Positions 42,723-52,002 of a DNA stretch of 64,000 bases are shown in pieces. A program made the translations under genes and the position numbers. Source of the DNA: Alphaproteobacteria bacterium (GTDB taxonomy: Bacteria > Pseudomonadota > Alphaproteobacteria > Rhizobiales > Hyphomicrobiaceae); the NCBI GenBank assembly GCA_018830445.1, contig JAHJSN010000098.1:1-64000 (forward strand), in the 5' to 3' direction. Within the stretch, counting starts at the first letter, position 1, and each line of letters opens with the position of its first letter. The notes beneath the pieces were generated by a model. That model had not been told where the DNA came from, did not search any database, and was given only the letters and a program-made list of their open reading frames with translations.

Positions 42723-43745
42723 ATGCGGTATGACGATCAGGACAGGCGCAGCTCAAACGTCGAGGACCGGCGCTCGCAGGGCGGGCGCGGATTTCGTTTT
42801 CCAGGCGGATTGGGCGGCGGCGGCGGAGGCGGTGTGCGTATCCCGGTCGGCGGACGCGGCGGGTTTTCCCTGACGACGCTGCTTATTCTCGGCGCCATCA
42901 TGTTGTTCTTCGGGATCAACCCGCTTGAAATTTTGATGGGTGGCGGCGGAATTCCTGGTGGCCGCAACAGCTTCGATATTCCCCAACTTCCCAGAACCGA
43001 GCAGGCCGACCACAGCGGGCCGCGATCGGGCCTGGATATCCCGGGCCTGCCCGGTGGCCGCGATGCAAGCGCGCAGAAGACACCTTCCAGCGAAGACGAG
43101 ATGAAGGTGTTTATTGAAAACGTGCTGGCCGATACCGAAGACGTTTGGAACCGCGTATTCGAATCTTCCGGTAAGGATTACCCGGAGCCGAAGCTCGTGT
43201 TGTTCCGTGGCTACACTTCAACGGGCTGCGGCATGGGTCAGGCGGCGATGGGTCCATTCTACTGCCCGCTCGACAAGAAGATCTATATCGACCTTGCCTT
43301 CTACGATCAGCTTAAGCAGCAGTTCTCGGCGCCGGGAGATTTCGCGCAGGCTTATGTCATCGCGCATGAGGTCGGACACCATATCCAAACGATTGTCGGT
43401 ATCGCCGACAAGGTGCAGCGCGCGAAACAGGGGCGCAGCAAGGAGGAAGGCAACCGTCTTCAGGTGCGCATGGAGTTGCAGGCCGATTGTCTGGCGGGCG
43501 TCTGGGCGGCGCGCAACCATCAGCTCAATCAGCGGCTCGAACCCGGCGATATCGAGGAAGGGCTCAATGCGGCAAAGCAAATCGGAGACGACATGATCCA
43601 GCGGCGCCAGCAAGGCTACGTCGTGCCGGACGCGTTCACGCACGGTTCGGCGGCACAGCGCCAGCGGTGGTTCAAGCTGGGGTTCAAGGACGGCAATATT
43701 CAGGCCTGTCAGCCGGCCTTCGAACTGCCTTACGAGGAAATGTAA
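42723..43745 (+). CDS. Neutral zinc metallopeptidase family protein (YpfJ-like)
   Basis: 340 residues. A glycine-rich N-terminus (residues 20-45) precedes one transmembrane helix (SLTTLLILGAIMLFFGINPL). The C-terminal domain carries YVIAHEVGHHIQTIVG, the HExxH zinc motif, with further family segments GCGMGQAAMGPFYCPLDKKIYID, ELQADCLAGVWA (third ligand) and HGSAAQRQRWFKLGFKDG. This is the YpfJ/KPN_02809 family, whose proteolytic role is predicted rather than shown. ATG 42723 starts the conserved MRYDDQDRRSSNVEDRR. Followed by a good terminator. Confidence 0.9.
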   Translation: MRYDDQDRRSSNVEDRRSQGGRGFRFPGGLGGGGGGGVRIPVGGRGGFSLTTLLILGAIMLFFGINPLEILMGGGGIPGGRNSFDIPQLPRTEQADHSGPRSGLDIPGLPGGRDASAQKTPSSEDEMKVFIENVLADTEDVWNRVFESSGKDYPEPKLVLFRGYTSTGCGMGQAAMGPFYCPLDKKIYIDLAFYDQLKQQFSAPGDFAQAYVIAHEVGHHIQTIVGIADKVQRAKQGRSKEEGNRLQVRMELQADCLAGVWAARNHQLNQRLEPGDIEEGLNAAKQIGDDMIQRRQQGYVVPDAFTHGSAAQRQRWFKLGFKDGNIQACQPAFELPYEEM

Positions 43746-43805
43746 CACTGGCGTCGTGGATCGGGTTCGCCTCCGGTCCTGCCAGTCATAACGGATTTCA
43801 TGAAT

Positions 43806-43839
43806 AAGCGGCCTTCCGAAGAATTCGGGGGCCGCTTTT
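43806..43839 (+). terminator. Terminator after the zinc peptidase gene
   Basis: AAGCGGCC (43806-43813) pairs with GGCCGCTT (43830-43837), leading into TTTT. It lies about 60 bp past the stop. Confidence 0.72.
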
Positions 43840-43899
43840 GCGTCCTGCGGTCGTGTGGATGAGTTCGCGTGGGCGTCAAGGGTGCTTGAACATTCGTCT

Positions 43900-44847
43900 T
43901 TAGAGGGCGTTGCCGCCGAAAGGCGTGGTGCGGCAGCTGAGGCCTTCGCTGACGAGTGCGCTGCACACGCGGGCGACGTCGGTTGCGGAAACGACCGGGC
44001 CAGCCACAAGCGTGAAACCGCGCTCCGGTACGGCGGGGTTCTGTTCGAGGATGTAGCGCGGTTCCAGGTTGGCGAGCGCGGCGGCGTGGCGCTCCTGCAG
44101 CAGGTTCCAGGTCAGCCGGAGGGATTCAATCGACGAGCCTGAGGCGAGCAGAATTGCCAGTGCGGGCGGCTGTTCGGGAACCTGCCTGGCATCCGTCACC
44201 ACGGCGGTTCCGAAGTCGACCGGTGCGGCCGGCGGACGGGATACCTTGTTGGCGGAGGGGTTGGCGGAGGGTCTGGAGAGTTCAGGCGCAACGGCAGGCT
44301 TGAGGGCGGTGCGGACAACGGCCGGGCGCGGCGGGGCGCGTTCCGGGGGTGGTGGAACGGTGATGCTGCCGGTGGTTATGTTGGAGGTGCCTGGCGGTAT
44401 GGTGCCCTGCGGGTCGGCTGGGGCTGCGTCGGCAATGCGTTCTGGTTGGGGCGTCATCTTCGCAGGGGCTTCATGGAGGCGTGAAGCGAGAATCTGCTGG
44501 GTCGTGACGTATTTGGTTTCAATTCCCGTCGCGGGATCGGGCGTGTCGGCAACTTCGTGGGATTGCGGATCGGCAGCGGTGTCCGGGGCGGCAACGGCCG
44601 TTGCGGGTTGCGGCTTCTCTTCGAAAGATTCGGTGCGGACGGCGGCGGCCATCCTGGGCTCTGCGCCAGCTTCGCTGGGGCTTGCAATACCGGGGCGTCC
44701 GGCGTCGAAAACGGGACTGTCAATACCGCTCATCACGGCGCTGAGGTAGAGCAGAGACGCGATTCCGACGACGGCGTATCCGGCGATGTACGGCGTCGGC
44801 AGGCCGACGGGAATCAGGCTCGGGTTGTGAGGTTCTTCACTCGACAT
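43900..44847 (-). CDS. Membrane-anchored protein with C-terminal SPOR-like domain
   Basis: 315 residues. A short cytoplasmic N-terminus is followed by one helix (YIAGYAVVGIASLLYLSAVM). A long Pro/Ala/Thr-rich linker spans roughly residues 45-230. The last 80 residues resemble a SPOR fold: AILLASGSSIESLRLTWNLL, FTLVAGPVVSATDVARVCSAL and LSCRTTPFGGNAL, with the Gly-Pro of the conserved SPOR strand. SPOR domains bind denuded peptidoglycan at division sites. The match is by eye and partial. It is divergent from glmU. Confidence 0.72.
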   Translation of the reverse strand: MSSEEPHNPSLIPVGLPTPYIAGYAVVGIASLLYLSAVMSGIDSPVFDAGRPGIASPSEAGAEPRMAAAVRTESFEEKPQPATAVAAPDTAADPQSHEVADTPDPATGIETKYVTTQQILASRLHEAPAKMTPQPERIADAAPADPQGTIPPGTSNITTGSITVPPPPERAPPRPAVVRTALKPAVAPELSRPSANPSANKVSRPPAAPVDFGTAVVTDARQVPEQPPALAILLASGSSIESLRLTWNLLQERHAAALANLEPRYILEQNPAVPERGFTLVAGPVVSATDVARVCSALVSEGLSCRTTPFGGNAL

Positions 44848-44893
44848 CTTCGACGCGCTCCGGTCGTTCGGATTTCAAACTGGTTTACCGGCG

Positions 44894-44926
44894 GATGCGG
44901 GCCCATCATAGTGCCGGGCCTGCATC
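44894..44926. promoter_or_regulatory. Hairpin in the 444-bp gap before glmU
   Basis: GATGCGGGCCC (44894-44904) and GGGCCTGCATC (44916-44926) form an 11-bp stem with one mismatch and an 11-nt loop. It is nearer the minus-strand SPOR-like gene (47 bp upstream of its start) than glmU. The remainder of the gap (44848-45291) holds no gene I can support. Confidence 0.35.
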
Positions 44927-45291
44927 GTTGCCGGACACAACTGCGTTCTCTGGGCAGACCGACGGGCTCGAACGTCTGCTGAGTCGGGCTGGCGAATCAA
45001 CGCCGCGGGCACGCAAAGCGGTGGAGGGCCTGTGGATGGCTGCCCCGATTTCCGGGGGGCGGCGAGCAATTTGTTGCCTGGGGGCGGGTATTGTCGCTTG
45101 AGTGCCACATAGCGGCATCGCGATGTTGCGGCTTTCTCCAACTCCTGAATCGTTGGCTTTGCCTGAACGGTGCGCGATCTGTATGGGAGTTGGCGGATAT
45201 AGCCGGCCGTTGCCGGATGAACGATAAAATCACCGCCGTTCGCGTCGAACAGGCGTGCCAGACATCAATGGAAAGATGACGGAGTGCCTTC

Positions 45292-46668
45292 ATGAGCGAC
45301 CGCCCCTTGCTGATCGTGATCCTTGCCGCCGGCAAGGGAACGCGGATGAAATCAGCCCTGCCGAAGGTGCTTCACAAGGTTGCCGGACGCTCGATGCTGG
45401 CACACGTGATGGCGCTTTCCGCCGATTTGGGCGCGGCGCGGATCGCCGTCGTGGTCGGGCCGGAGATGGCCAATGTGCGGGCTGAAGTTCATGCTTTGGC
45501 CCCCGACGCGGCGATCTACGAGCAAACCGAGCAGCGGGGAACGGGCGATGCCGTGCTCGCGGCTCGCGAGGCGATCGCCGGGCATTCCGGCGACGTTCTG
45601 GTCCTTTACGCCGACACTCCGTTGACGCGGGCAGCGTCGCTCATCGCCATGCGCCGGTCGCTGGACGTGGCGGAGGGCGTCTGCGTGCTCGGCTTCGATG
45701 CGGCCGATCCGACGGGTTACGGGCGGTTGCTGACGAGCGCTGACGGTTCGCTGCTGGCGATCCGCGAGCACAAGGACGCAAGCCCCGACGAACTCGATGT
45801 CACGTTGTGCAACTCGGGTGTCATGGGGTTTCGCGTCGCCGATCTCGCCGGCCTGCTGGACCGCATCGGCAACGATAACGCCAAGGGTGAATATTACCTG
45901 ACGGATGCCGTCGAAATCGCTCGCGGCGCCGGCCTCAGGGCAAGCGTGGTGACGTGCGGGGAGGACGAGGTTCTCGGGGTCAATTCGCGCGATCAACTGG
46001 CGGTTGCCGAGGCGATCTGGCAGCGGCGGGCGCGGGCGCGGGCAATGGCGGAAGGCGTGACCATGGTGGCGCCGGAAACGGTGTTTTTGTCATATGACAC
46101 GACCTTTGGCCGTGATGTCGTGCTGGAGCCCAACGTCTTTTTCGGTCCGGGCGTGGCGATCGCGGACGATGTCCTGATCCGGGCGAACTGCTATCTGGAA
46201 GGTCACGACCAGAAATCGCGGGCGGGGTTGACGATCGGCAAAGGCACGTCGATCGGTCCGTTTGCGCGTCTGCGGCCGGGGACGACGCTTGGTGAAGACG
46301 TTCATGTCGGTAATTTCGTCGAGGTGAAGAACGCGTCGCTCGAAGACGGCGCCAAAGCCAATCACCTGACCTACGTCGGCGATGCCCGGGTGGGCGCTGG
46401 GGCCAATATCGGCGCAGGAACGATCTTCTGCAATTACGACGGATACAATAAGAACCGTTGCGATGTGGGTGCCGGGGTGTTCATCGGGTCGAATTCGGCA
46501 CTCGTTGCCCCGGTTTCGATCGGGGATGGCGCCTATGTCGCCGCCGGCAGCACCATTACACGCGATGTCGCGGCCGGAGCGCTGGGTATCGAGAGGGCGG
46601 AACAGACCGAAAAGCCGGAATGGGCTGCCAACTACCGGTTCAGGATGGAGAAGCCGAAGGGTGGGTAA
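45292..46668 (+). CDS. glmU: Bifunctional GlmU (GlcN-1-P acetyltransferase / GlcNAc-1-P uridylyltransferase)
   Basis: Catalyses the last two steps to UDP-GlcNAc. The uridylyltransferase domain opens with LAAGKGTRMKSALPKVLHK (nucleotide loop and Mg site) and has QRGTGDAVLAA and YADTPL. From about residue 250 come the left-handed beta-helix hexapeptide repeats, and NHLTYVGDARVGAGANIGAGTIFCNYDG is the acetyl-CoA/GlcN-1-P region. It has 458 residues. It is followed by glmS after 189 bp, so UDP-GlcNAc supply is organised as glmU-glmS with glmM elsewhere. Confidence 0.96.
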   Translation: MSDRPLLIVILAAGKGTRMKSALPKVLHKVAGRSMLAHVMALSADLGAARIAVVVGPEMANVRAEVHALAPDAAIYEQTEQRGTGDAVLAAREAIAGHSGDVLVLYADTPLTRAASLIAMRRSLDVAEGVCVLGFDAADPTGYGRLLTSADGSLLAIREHKDASPDELDVTLCNSGVMGFRVADLAGLLDRIGNDNAKGEYYLTDAVEIARGAGLRASVVTCGEDEVLGVNSRDQLAVAEAIWQRRARARAMAEGVTMVAPETVFLSYDTTFGRDVVLEPNVFFGPGVAIADDVLIRANCYLEGHDQKSRAGLTIGKGTSIGPFARLRPGTTLGEDVHVGNFVEVKNASLEDGAKANHLTYVGDARVGAGANIGAGTIFCNYDGYNKNRCDVGAGVFIGSNSALVAPVSIGDGAYVAAGSTITRDVAAGALGIERAEQTEKPEWAANYRFRMEKPKGG

Positions 46669-46710
46669 TCGGCACGATAATTGCTCAACTTGAATGGGCG
46701 ATGTGAAAGC

Positions 46711-46754
46711 ACGGTGTGAACACATCACCGGATGGAGCCAGGAGTCCTGGCTCC
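46711..46754 (+). promoter_or_regulatory. Two tandem hairpins between glmU and glmS
   Basis: Hairpin 1 is CGGTG (46712-46716) with CACCG (46726-46730). Hairpin 2 is GGAGCCAGG (46734-46742) with CCTGGCTCC (46746-46754), a perfect 9-bp stem. There is no T-run; GTATTAGTAATAC follows, itself a short dyad. The place suggests glmU termination or glmS leader control. Confidence 0.5.
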
Positions 46755-46857
46755 GTATTAGTAATACAACGTGAATTGGTCGAATCGGGCATCCGCATTA
46801 CGAAATGCGGGGTGTCATGCAGGCTTCGCGCTGCACCAATAGGGATCGAAGAAGCAG

Positions 46858-48678
46858 ATGTGCGGTATCGTTGGAATTCTCGGTTCGCAGCCGGTGGCAG
46901 GCGATCTCGTCGATGCGCTCAGGCGCCTCGAATACCGCGGCTACGATTCGGCGGGGATTGCGACGGTGGAGAACGGACACCTCGAACGTCGCCGGGCGGA
47001 AGGCAAGCTGCGCAATCTGGAACAGCGTATCGCCGAGGAGCCGCTGAAGGGGTCGACGGGTATCGGTCACACAAGGTGGGCGACACACGGCAAGCCGACG
47101 GAAGCCAATGCGCATCCGCACATGTCGGAGCGGGTGTCGGTGGTTCATAATGGGATCATCGAGAATTTCCGCGCGCTGCGCGACGCGCTGACCGCGAAGG
47201 GGCACCATTTTGACAGCGACACCGATACCGAAGCCGTCGTTCACCTCGTCACGGAAGAATTGAACCGCTGCGGCGACCCTATCGCGGCGGTGAAGGCGGC
47301 GCTGCCGCAGCTCCAAGGCGCGTTTGCTCTCGGGATCGTTTTCGCCGGCCACGACGACCTGATGATTGCGGCACGCAGGGGCAGTCCGTTGGCCATCGGG
47401 CATGGCGAGAACGCGATGTATCTTGGATCGGATGCGATTGCGCTGGCCCCGTTCACCAGCGAGATCACCTATCTTGATGAAGGCGACATGGCGGTGCTGC
47501 GCCGTTCCGGCGCGGAGATCTTCGAGGAGAGCGGTGCGCTGGTTACGCGCGCGGCGATCAAGTCACAGGCAAGCTCGCTGCTGGTCGACAAGGGCAACCA
47601 CCGCCATTTCATGGCGAAAGAGATCCACGAACAGAGCGAGGTCATCAGCCACACGCTGTCGCATTACATCGACATGGCGACCGGCAAGGTCGATTTTCCG
47701 GATCTCGGCGTCGATATCAAGACGTTGTCGCGCGTCACAATTTCGGCATGCGGGACGGCCTATTACGCCGGGCTCGTCGGTAAATACTGGATCGAGCGTT
47801 ATGCGCGGATCCCCGTCGAAGTCGATGTGGCTTCGGAAATGCGCTACCGCGAGGCGCCGCTGCCGGAAAACGGTCTGGCGCTGTTCATTTCGCAGTCCGG
47901 CGAGACGGCGGATACACTGGCGGTGCTGCGCTACTGCAAGGAGCAGGGGCAGCGCATCGCCTCCATCGTCAACGTGCGGACCTCGACGATCGCACGCGAG
48001 TCGGATGTCATTCTACCAACGCTTGCCGGGCCCGAAATCGGGGTCGCATCGACCAAGGCATTCACCTGCCAGCTGGCCGCGCTTGCAAGTCTTGCGCTGG
48101 AACTCGGCCGGGTGCGCGGAACGATTTCAGACGAACTGGAACAGGAACTCGTCAAGGGGCTTCTCGAAGTGCCGCGCCACATCGCGGAGATGGTCGCCGA
48201 CGAGAGCCCCTACGAAAAACTTGCCCACGATCTTTCCAAGGCGCGCGATGTACTCTACCTCGGGCGGGGGATCAATTACCCGCTGGCGCTCGAGGGCGCT
48301 CTGAAGCTGAAGGAAATCTCCTACATTCACGCCGAGGGCTATGCGGCCGGCGAACTGAAGCATGGACCGATTGCACTGATCGACGAGAATGTGCCGGTGA
48401 TCGTCGTGGCACCGAAAGACAACTTGAGCGAGAAGACCGTTTCGAACGTGCAGGAGGTGGCCGCCCGCGGCGGGCAAATCATCCTGATTTCGAACGGGGA
48501 CGCCAATTTGGCGGGCTGCGAACTGAAGGCGCACATCAAGGTGCCCGATGCGCATCCGTTCACCAATCCGCTGATCTACGCGGTTCCCATCCAGCTCATC
48601 GCCTACCATACAGCAGTATTCATGGGCACCGACGTCGATCAGCCGCGCAACCTCGCGAAGTCGGTAACGGTCGAATAG
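46858..48678 (+). CDS. glmS: Glutamine--fructose-6-phosphate transaminase GlmS
   Basis: Makes glucosamine-6-phosphate from fructose-6-phosphate and glutamine. Cys2 (MCGIVGILGS) is the glutaminase nucleophile; GHTRWATHGKP and HNGIIENF complete the N-terminal Ntn domain. Two SIS domains follow (ISACGTAYYAGLVGKYWIE, FISQSGETADTLAVLR, and the second with GRGINYPLALEGALKLKEIS). The C-terminus DQPRNLAKSVTVE is canonical. 606 residues. No ribozyme core is recognisable upstream. Confidence 0.97.
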   Translation: MCGIVGILGSQPVAGDLVDALRRLEYRGYDSAGIATVENGHLERRRAEGKLRNLEQRIAEEPLKGSTGIGHTRWATHGKPTEANAHPHMSERVSVVHNGIIENFRALRDALTAKGHHFDSDTDTEAVVHLVTEELNRCGDPIAAVKAALPQLQGAFALGIVFAGHDDLMIAARRGSPLAIGHGENAMYLGSDAIALAPFTSEITYLDEGDMAVLRRSGAEIFEESGALVTRAAIKSQASSLLVDKGNHRHFMAKEIHEQSEVISHTLSHYIDMATGKVDFPDLGVDIKTLSRVTISACGTAYYAGLVGKYWIERYARIPVEVDVASEMRYREAPLPENGLALFISQSGETADTLAVLRYCKEQGQRIASIVNVRTSTIARESDVILPTLAGPEIGVASTKAFTCQLAALASLALELGRVRGTISDELEQELVKGLLEVPRHIAEMVADESPYEKLAHDLSKARDVLYLGRGINYPLALEGALKLKEISYIHAEGYAAGELKHGPIALIDENVPVIVVAPKDNLSEKTVSNVQEVAARGGQIILISNGDANLAGCELKAHIKVPDAHPFTNPLIYAVPIQLIAYHTAVFMGTDVDQPRNLAKSVTVE

Positions 48679-48816
48679 GCAAGGTTTCTTGTTCGCAGGT
48701 GTTGACGGACGGCCTTCAAATTTGCCGAATCTGCTTGCATTTACTACGCTAAAGCAAGTTTTGGCCTGCTTTGGACCTTATCCTTTTCGCTGTTGATGCT
48801 TGGGAGATCCGTATAA

Positions 48817-49968
48817 ATGACGCCCGCAGCCGGACTGCTGTCCCGCTTTTGCCTGCTCCTCGGGGTAGCCTCTGTAGCGCTGGCCGGACAAGTGCTGACG
48901 TTGGATCCGGCACTTGCGCAGTCGGTCAAGAAACAGAGCAAGACCGCGGCAACCGGTGTTGATGGGCGCAATACTGTTATCGAAGGCATCAAGGCTTACG
49001 AAGCGCGCAAGGATGACAAGGCGGTTGCAACGTTGTCGAAAGCCGTCTCCGCGGGCGGGCTTTCTTCGCAGGATCTGGCCAAGGCTTTCTATTATCGCGG
49101 GATGTCCTACCAGCGCACCGGCAAATCAGCGCAGGCTATCGCCGACCTGACGAATGCGGTGTGGATGAGGGGTGGATTGTCGCCAGAAGAGCAGAAGAAA
49201 GCTCTGGAAATCCGCGGCCAAGCTTATGCGAAACTCGGCGTTCCGGATCCGGGGCCGCCGGTGACCAGTGTCGGTACGCCTTCTTCAACGGCTGCGGTTG
49301 CGGCACCGGCTGCGGCGCCGACAGTTGCCACTAAGAACACCGCGTCTCCAGGTCCCGCCGCGACGTCCAATGCCGTTCAGGATGTGCCGGCAGCGGGATT
49401 TTCAACGCAAGTCTCCAAGGCCGGCGAGGCCGCGCCGCAAACTGGCAGTACCGCCTCGGGTAGCAGCAATCCGCTGAGCGGGGTGGGGAATTTCTTCTCC
49501 AATTTGTTCAGCGGCGGTTCTTCCGAACCGAGCGAACCGGCAGCGGCTGCGAGCACGGCTCCGGCTGCCACTGCGTCGATCGCGGCGCCTTCAACGCAGG
49601 GGGCGGTCTCGGCGGTGTCGGCATGGTCGAGTGAAACTTCGGTCAGCGCTGCCAATACCAAGGTTGCGGCGGTCGCGGTTCCCAAGCAGACCAAGACGGC
49701 GGCACCGCAGGCGCCATCGGGTGCCTATAACCTGCAGGTCGCGGCCGTGCGTTCAAAAACCGAAGCCGAGCGGCTCGCACAGCAGTTGAGCCAGAAACAT
49801 GGCGGGCAGATCGGCGCGCGCATTCCGCACATCAGCGAGACGGTTTTTGGAAATATGGGCACATTCTATCAGGTGAATGTCGGCCCGTTCGCGAAGGTCA
49901 GCGAAACCGACAAGGTTTGCAGGGTGTTGAAGTCCGATGGCTTCGATTGCCTGGTCGTCAAGAAGTAA
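48817..49968 (+). CDS. Exported SPOR-domain protein with TPR-like region
   Basis: 383 residues. A signal peptide (SRFCLLLGVASVALAGQVL, cleavage after ALA) is followed by a helical TPR-like part (about residues 50-145: VIEGIKAYEARKDDKAVATLS, AKAFYYRGMSYQRTGKSAQA). Next is an Ala/Ser/Pro/Thr-rich linker (150-300). The C-terminal SPOR domain is clear (YNLQVAAVRSKTEAERLAQQ, FYQVNVGPFAKVSETDKVCR, GFDCLVVKK). It should bind septal peptidoglycan in the periplasm. Located after glmS; the other SPOR-like gene is on the far side of glmU. Confidence 0.87.
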   Translation: MTPAAGLLSRFCLLLGVASVALAGQVLTLDPALAQSVKKQSKTAATGVDGRNTVIEGIKAYEARKDDKAVATLSKAVSAGGLSSQDLAKAFYYRGMSYQRTGKSAQAIADLTNAVWMRGGLSPEEQKKALEIRGQAYAKLGVPDPGPPVTSVGTPSSTAAVAAPAAAPTVATKNTASPGPAATSNAVQDVPAAGFSTQVSKAGEAAPQTGSTASGSSNPLSGVGNFFSNLFSGGSSEPSEPAAAASTAPAATASIAAPSTQGAVSAVSAWSSETSVSAANTKVAAVAVPKQTKTAAPQAPSGAYNLQVAAVRSKTEAERLAQQLSQKHGGQIGARIPHISETVFGNMGTFYQVNVGPFAKVSETDKVCRVLKSDGFDCLVVKK

Positions 49969-50077
49969 GAGATTTTTCATCCAGGTTTGTGCTCAAACGA
50001 AAGTCTGGGGGCGGGCTTGATCGGTCCCGTGTGATGATAGCTTTCGCGGGTGTTGTGCGGCTGAGGGCTGGCGATCG

Positions 50078-50842
50078 ATGGCGGGTGACAGGTCGGACTC
50101 GAAAAAAGCGCGCGCCGGCAAATCCGGACATGAAGGCGATCTGCCCGGCCCGTTTGCGCCGGAGCCCAAACGGAGCTTCGGTTCGCATCTGGGCGCGCGG
50201 CTGAGGAACTACTTTCTGACCGGTCTCATCATCGTCGGGCCAGTGACGATCACGATCTATATCGTGTGGACGTTCATTCACCTGGTCGACACCTACGTCA
50301 AACCGTTCATTCCCGACCGCTACCTTCCGGAGACCTATCTGCCGTTTGCGGTTCCCGGTATCGGTCTGATCTTCGGTGTCGTGGTGCTCATGCTAATCGG
50401 GGCGCTTGCCGCCAACCTGCTCGGGAGGTCGCTGATTTCTGCCGGCGAGATGATGCTTGAGCGGATGCCGATCGTGCGCAACGTCTATCGCGCCTTGAAA
50501 CAGGTGTTCGAAGGGGTGATCTCGACGGCGGGCACGAACCAGAGTTTCCAGAAGGTCGGACTGGTGGAGTTTCCATCGAAGGGCCTGTGGTCGATCGTGT
50601 TCGTCACCAGTGAATCGACCGGCGAGATCAACGCCAAGGCCGGGGATGGAACGAAGGAACTCGTCGGCGTATTCATGCCGACGGGGGTGGTGCCGCCGAC
50701 CGGGTTCATTTGTTTCGTTCCGCGCGATCGGGTGAAAATCCTCGACATGACCGCGGAGGATGCCGCCAAGGTCATCATTTCGGCGGGCATGGTGGTGCCG
50801 GAATACGAGGCGAAAGTCCGCGAGTTGACGGAGAAGGAATGA
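50078..50842 (+). CDS. DUF502 family membrane protein
   Basis: 254 residues, two transmembrane helices (NYFLTGLIIVGPVTITIYIVW and PFAVPGIGLIFGVVVLMLIG) followed by a soluble C-terminal beta domain with the family segments MLERMPIVRNVYRALKQV, STAGTNQSFQKVGLVEFP and GVFMPTGVVPPTGFICFVPR. DUF502 proteins are conserved in alphaproteobacteria, often next to recG, as here. The function is not established. The start may be the ATG at 50078. Confidence 0.9.
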   Translation: MAGDRSDSKKARAGKSGHEGDLPGPFAPEPKRSFGSHLGARLRNYFLTGLIIVGPVTITIYIVWTFIHLVDTYVKPFIPDRYLPETYLPFAVPGIGLIFGVVVLMLIGALAANLLGRSLISAGEMMLERMPIVRNVYRALKQVFEGVISTAGTNQSFQKVGLVEFPSKGLWSIVFVTSESTGEINAKAGDGTKELVGVFMPTGVVPPTGFICFVPRDRVKILDMTAEDAAKVIISAGMVVPEYEAKVRELTEKE

Positions 50843-50943
50843 GGCGCGCCGAAGTGTGCTCCTGCGGTCCGGCATGCAGGAGTGGTGCCACCTTCCAAGG
50901 CTATCATTTTGAGCCATGCCGACAATTTCGCGATTGTGAACGT

Positions 50944-51294
50944 TCAGATCGAAATGCCGAGCTTCGGCAGCAGCCACATCGTCAATACGTAGAGCGCGAT
51001 CGTCAGAAGGCAGGACAGGCCGAGCGAGAGCCAGAACCCCGTGCCGTGTCGCAACAGCCAGGGAAGCAAGAGAAACATCGGCATCGTCGGCAGGACCAGC
51101 CAGAAAGTCGCTTCGGCGTGACTGGCGATGCGGCCGGTATCAGAAGTGTCGCGCCAGAGCCAGATCATCGCCAAGATCGATACGAGCGGCAGGGAGGCGA
51201 TCAGGGCTCCCAGGCCGGGGCTGCGCTTGGCGACTTCAGAGACGATGGCGATGATGATGCCGGAGAGGAGTGCTTTGGTGGCAAGGTAGAACAT
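50944..51294 (-). CDS. DUF3147 family membrane protein
   Basis: 116 residues almost wholly made of four hydrophobic helices, beginning MFYLATKALLSGIIIAIVSE and including LGALIASLPLVSILAMIWLW and LTIALYVLTMWLLPKLG. The GALIASLPLVSIL segment with a following Asp/Thr pattern fits DUF3147. The start at 51294 leaves off a short extra leader. No function is known. Confidence 0.82.
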   Translation of the reverse strand: MFYLATKALLSGIIIAIVSEVAKRSPGLGALIASLPLVSILAMIWLWRDTSDTGRIASHAEATFWLVLPTMPMFLLLPWLLRHGTGFWLSLGLSCLLTIALYVLTMWLLPKLGISI

Positions 51295-51448
51295 GGCGAT
51301 CCTTGGGTGGAGCAATGGGCTGAACGTGGCGCAGCATAGCCGATGGCGGCGGGGGCTGCTTTACTGTCGATCCAAGGACTGATGCTCGGCAGTTGGAGCC
51401 CGGCCGAGTCTGCGCTCAACCGGGCTACCGCGAAAGCCATGAGTCCTT

Positions 51449-51802
51449 TCAATCTCCGAAAATATAGCGGCCATTGTCCTTCTTCCAGAAACAATTACCG
51501 GTTTCGGAATTGGATCGCGTGCCGGGCGGGCAGCCCTTGGTGCGGCCGAATTCGCGGCCCTTATCGGAATAGCCATCAAAATTCTTGCCGCCGGTAAATT
51601 CGGACGCAACCGCGAGGCCGTATGCGAGGCCGTCGGACAGCATTGCGCGGCGGCCCTTGCCGGCCGTCTTCAGGACAATTCGAACTCCGGCCTTGGAGGC
51701 GGCGTCGTACAGTCCACTCATGCCTGCGTGCGCGGGGACGAGGGAAAAGAAGACCACTGTTGCGGCGGCCAGGGCCGTCAGTGCGGCATATGTTGATTTC
51801 AT
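51449..51802 (-). CDS. Small exported protein of unknown function
   Basis: 117 residues. The signal peptide is clear (MKSTYAALTALAAATVVFFS, cleavage after AHA). The mature part has two Cys (KGCPPGTRSNSETGNCFW), probably forming a disulfide. SEFTGGKNFDGYSDKGREFGRTKG is unfamiliar. I recognise no family. The start at 51802 is chosen to open the signal. About 200 bp between it and recG show nothing else. Confidence 0.7.
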   Translation of the reverse strand: MKSTYAALTALAAATVVFFSLVPAHAGMSGLYDAASKAGVRIVLKTAGKGRRAMLSDGLAYGLAVASEFTGGKNFDGYSDKGREFGRTKGCPPGTRSNSETGNCFWKKDNGRYIFGD

Positions 51803-52002
51803 TACATTGCTCTTCCTGTTGGTGTTGCGTGCGGGCACGCTGCTTCGTTCCTTCCCGGGGAAAGGGTGGGATTATTCGATCTTGGAATTATTGCGGACGG
51901 CGCGCCCGATGGCTGTCACTCAGGGAACAGTGTCGGCGCTTTGCCAATGGAGGGGAGGAAGCAGGGCATGATCAGACTGCGCGTCCATCACGGCAATCGA
52001 TA

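Noticed and set aside
46733-46800. Possible tRNA gene near the glmU-glmS gap
   Set aside because: The stem is a simple hairpin; no T-loop (GGTTCGA) or anticodon arm can be drawn.
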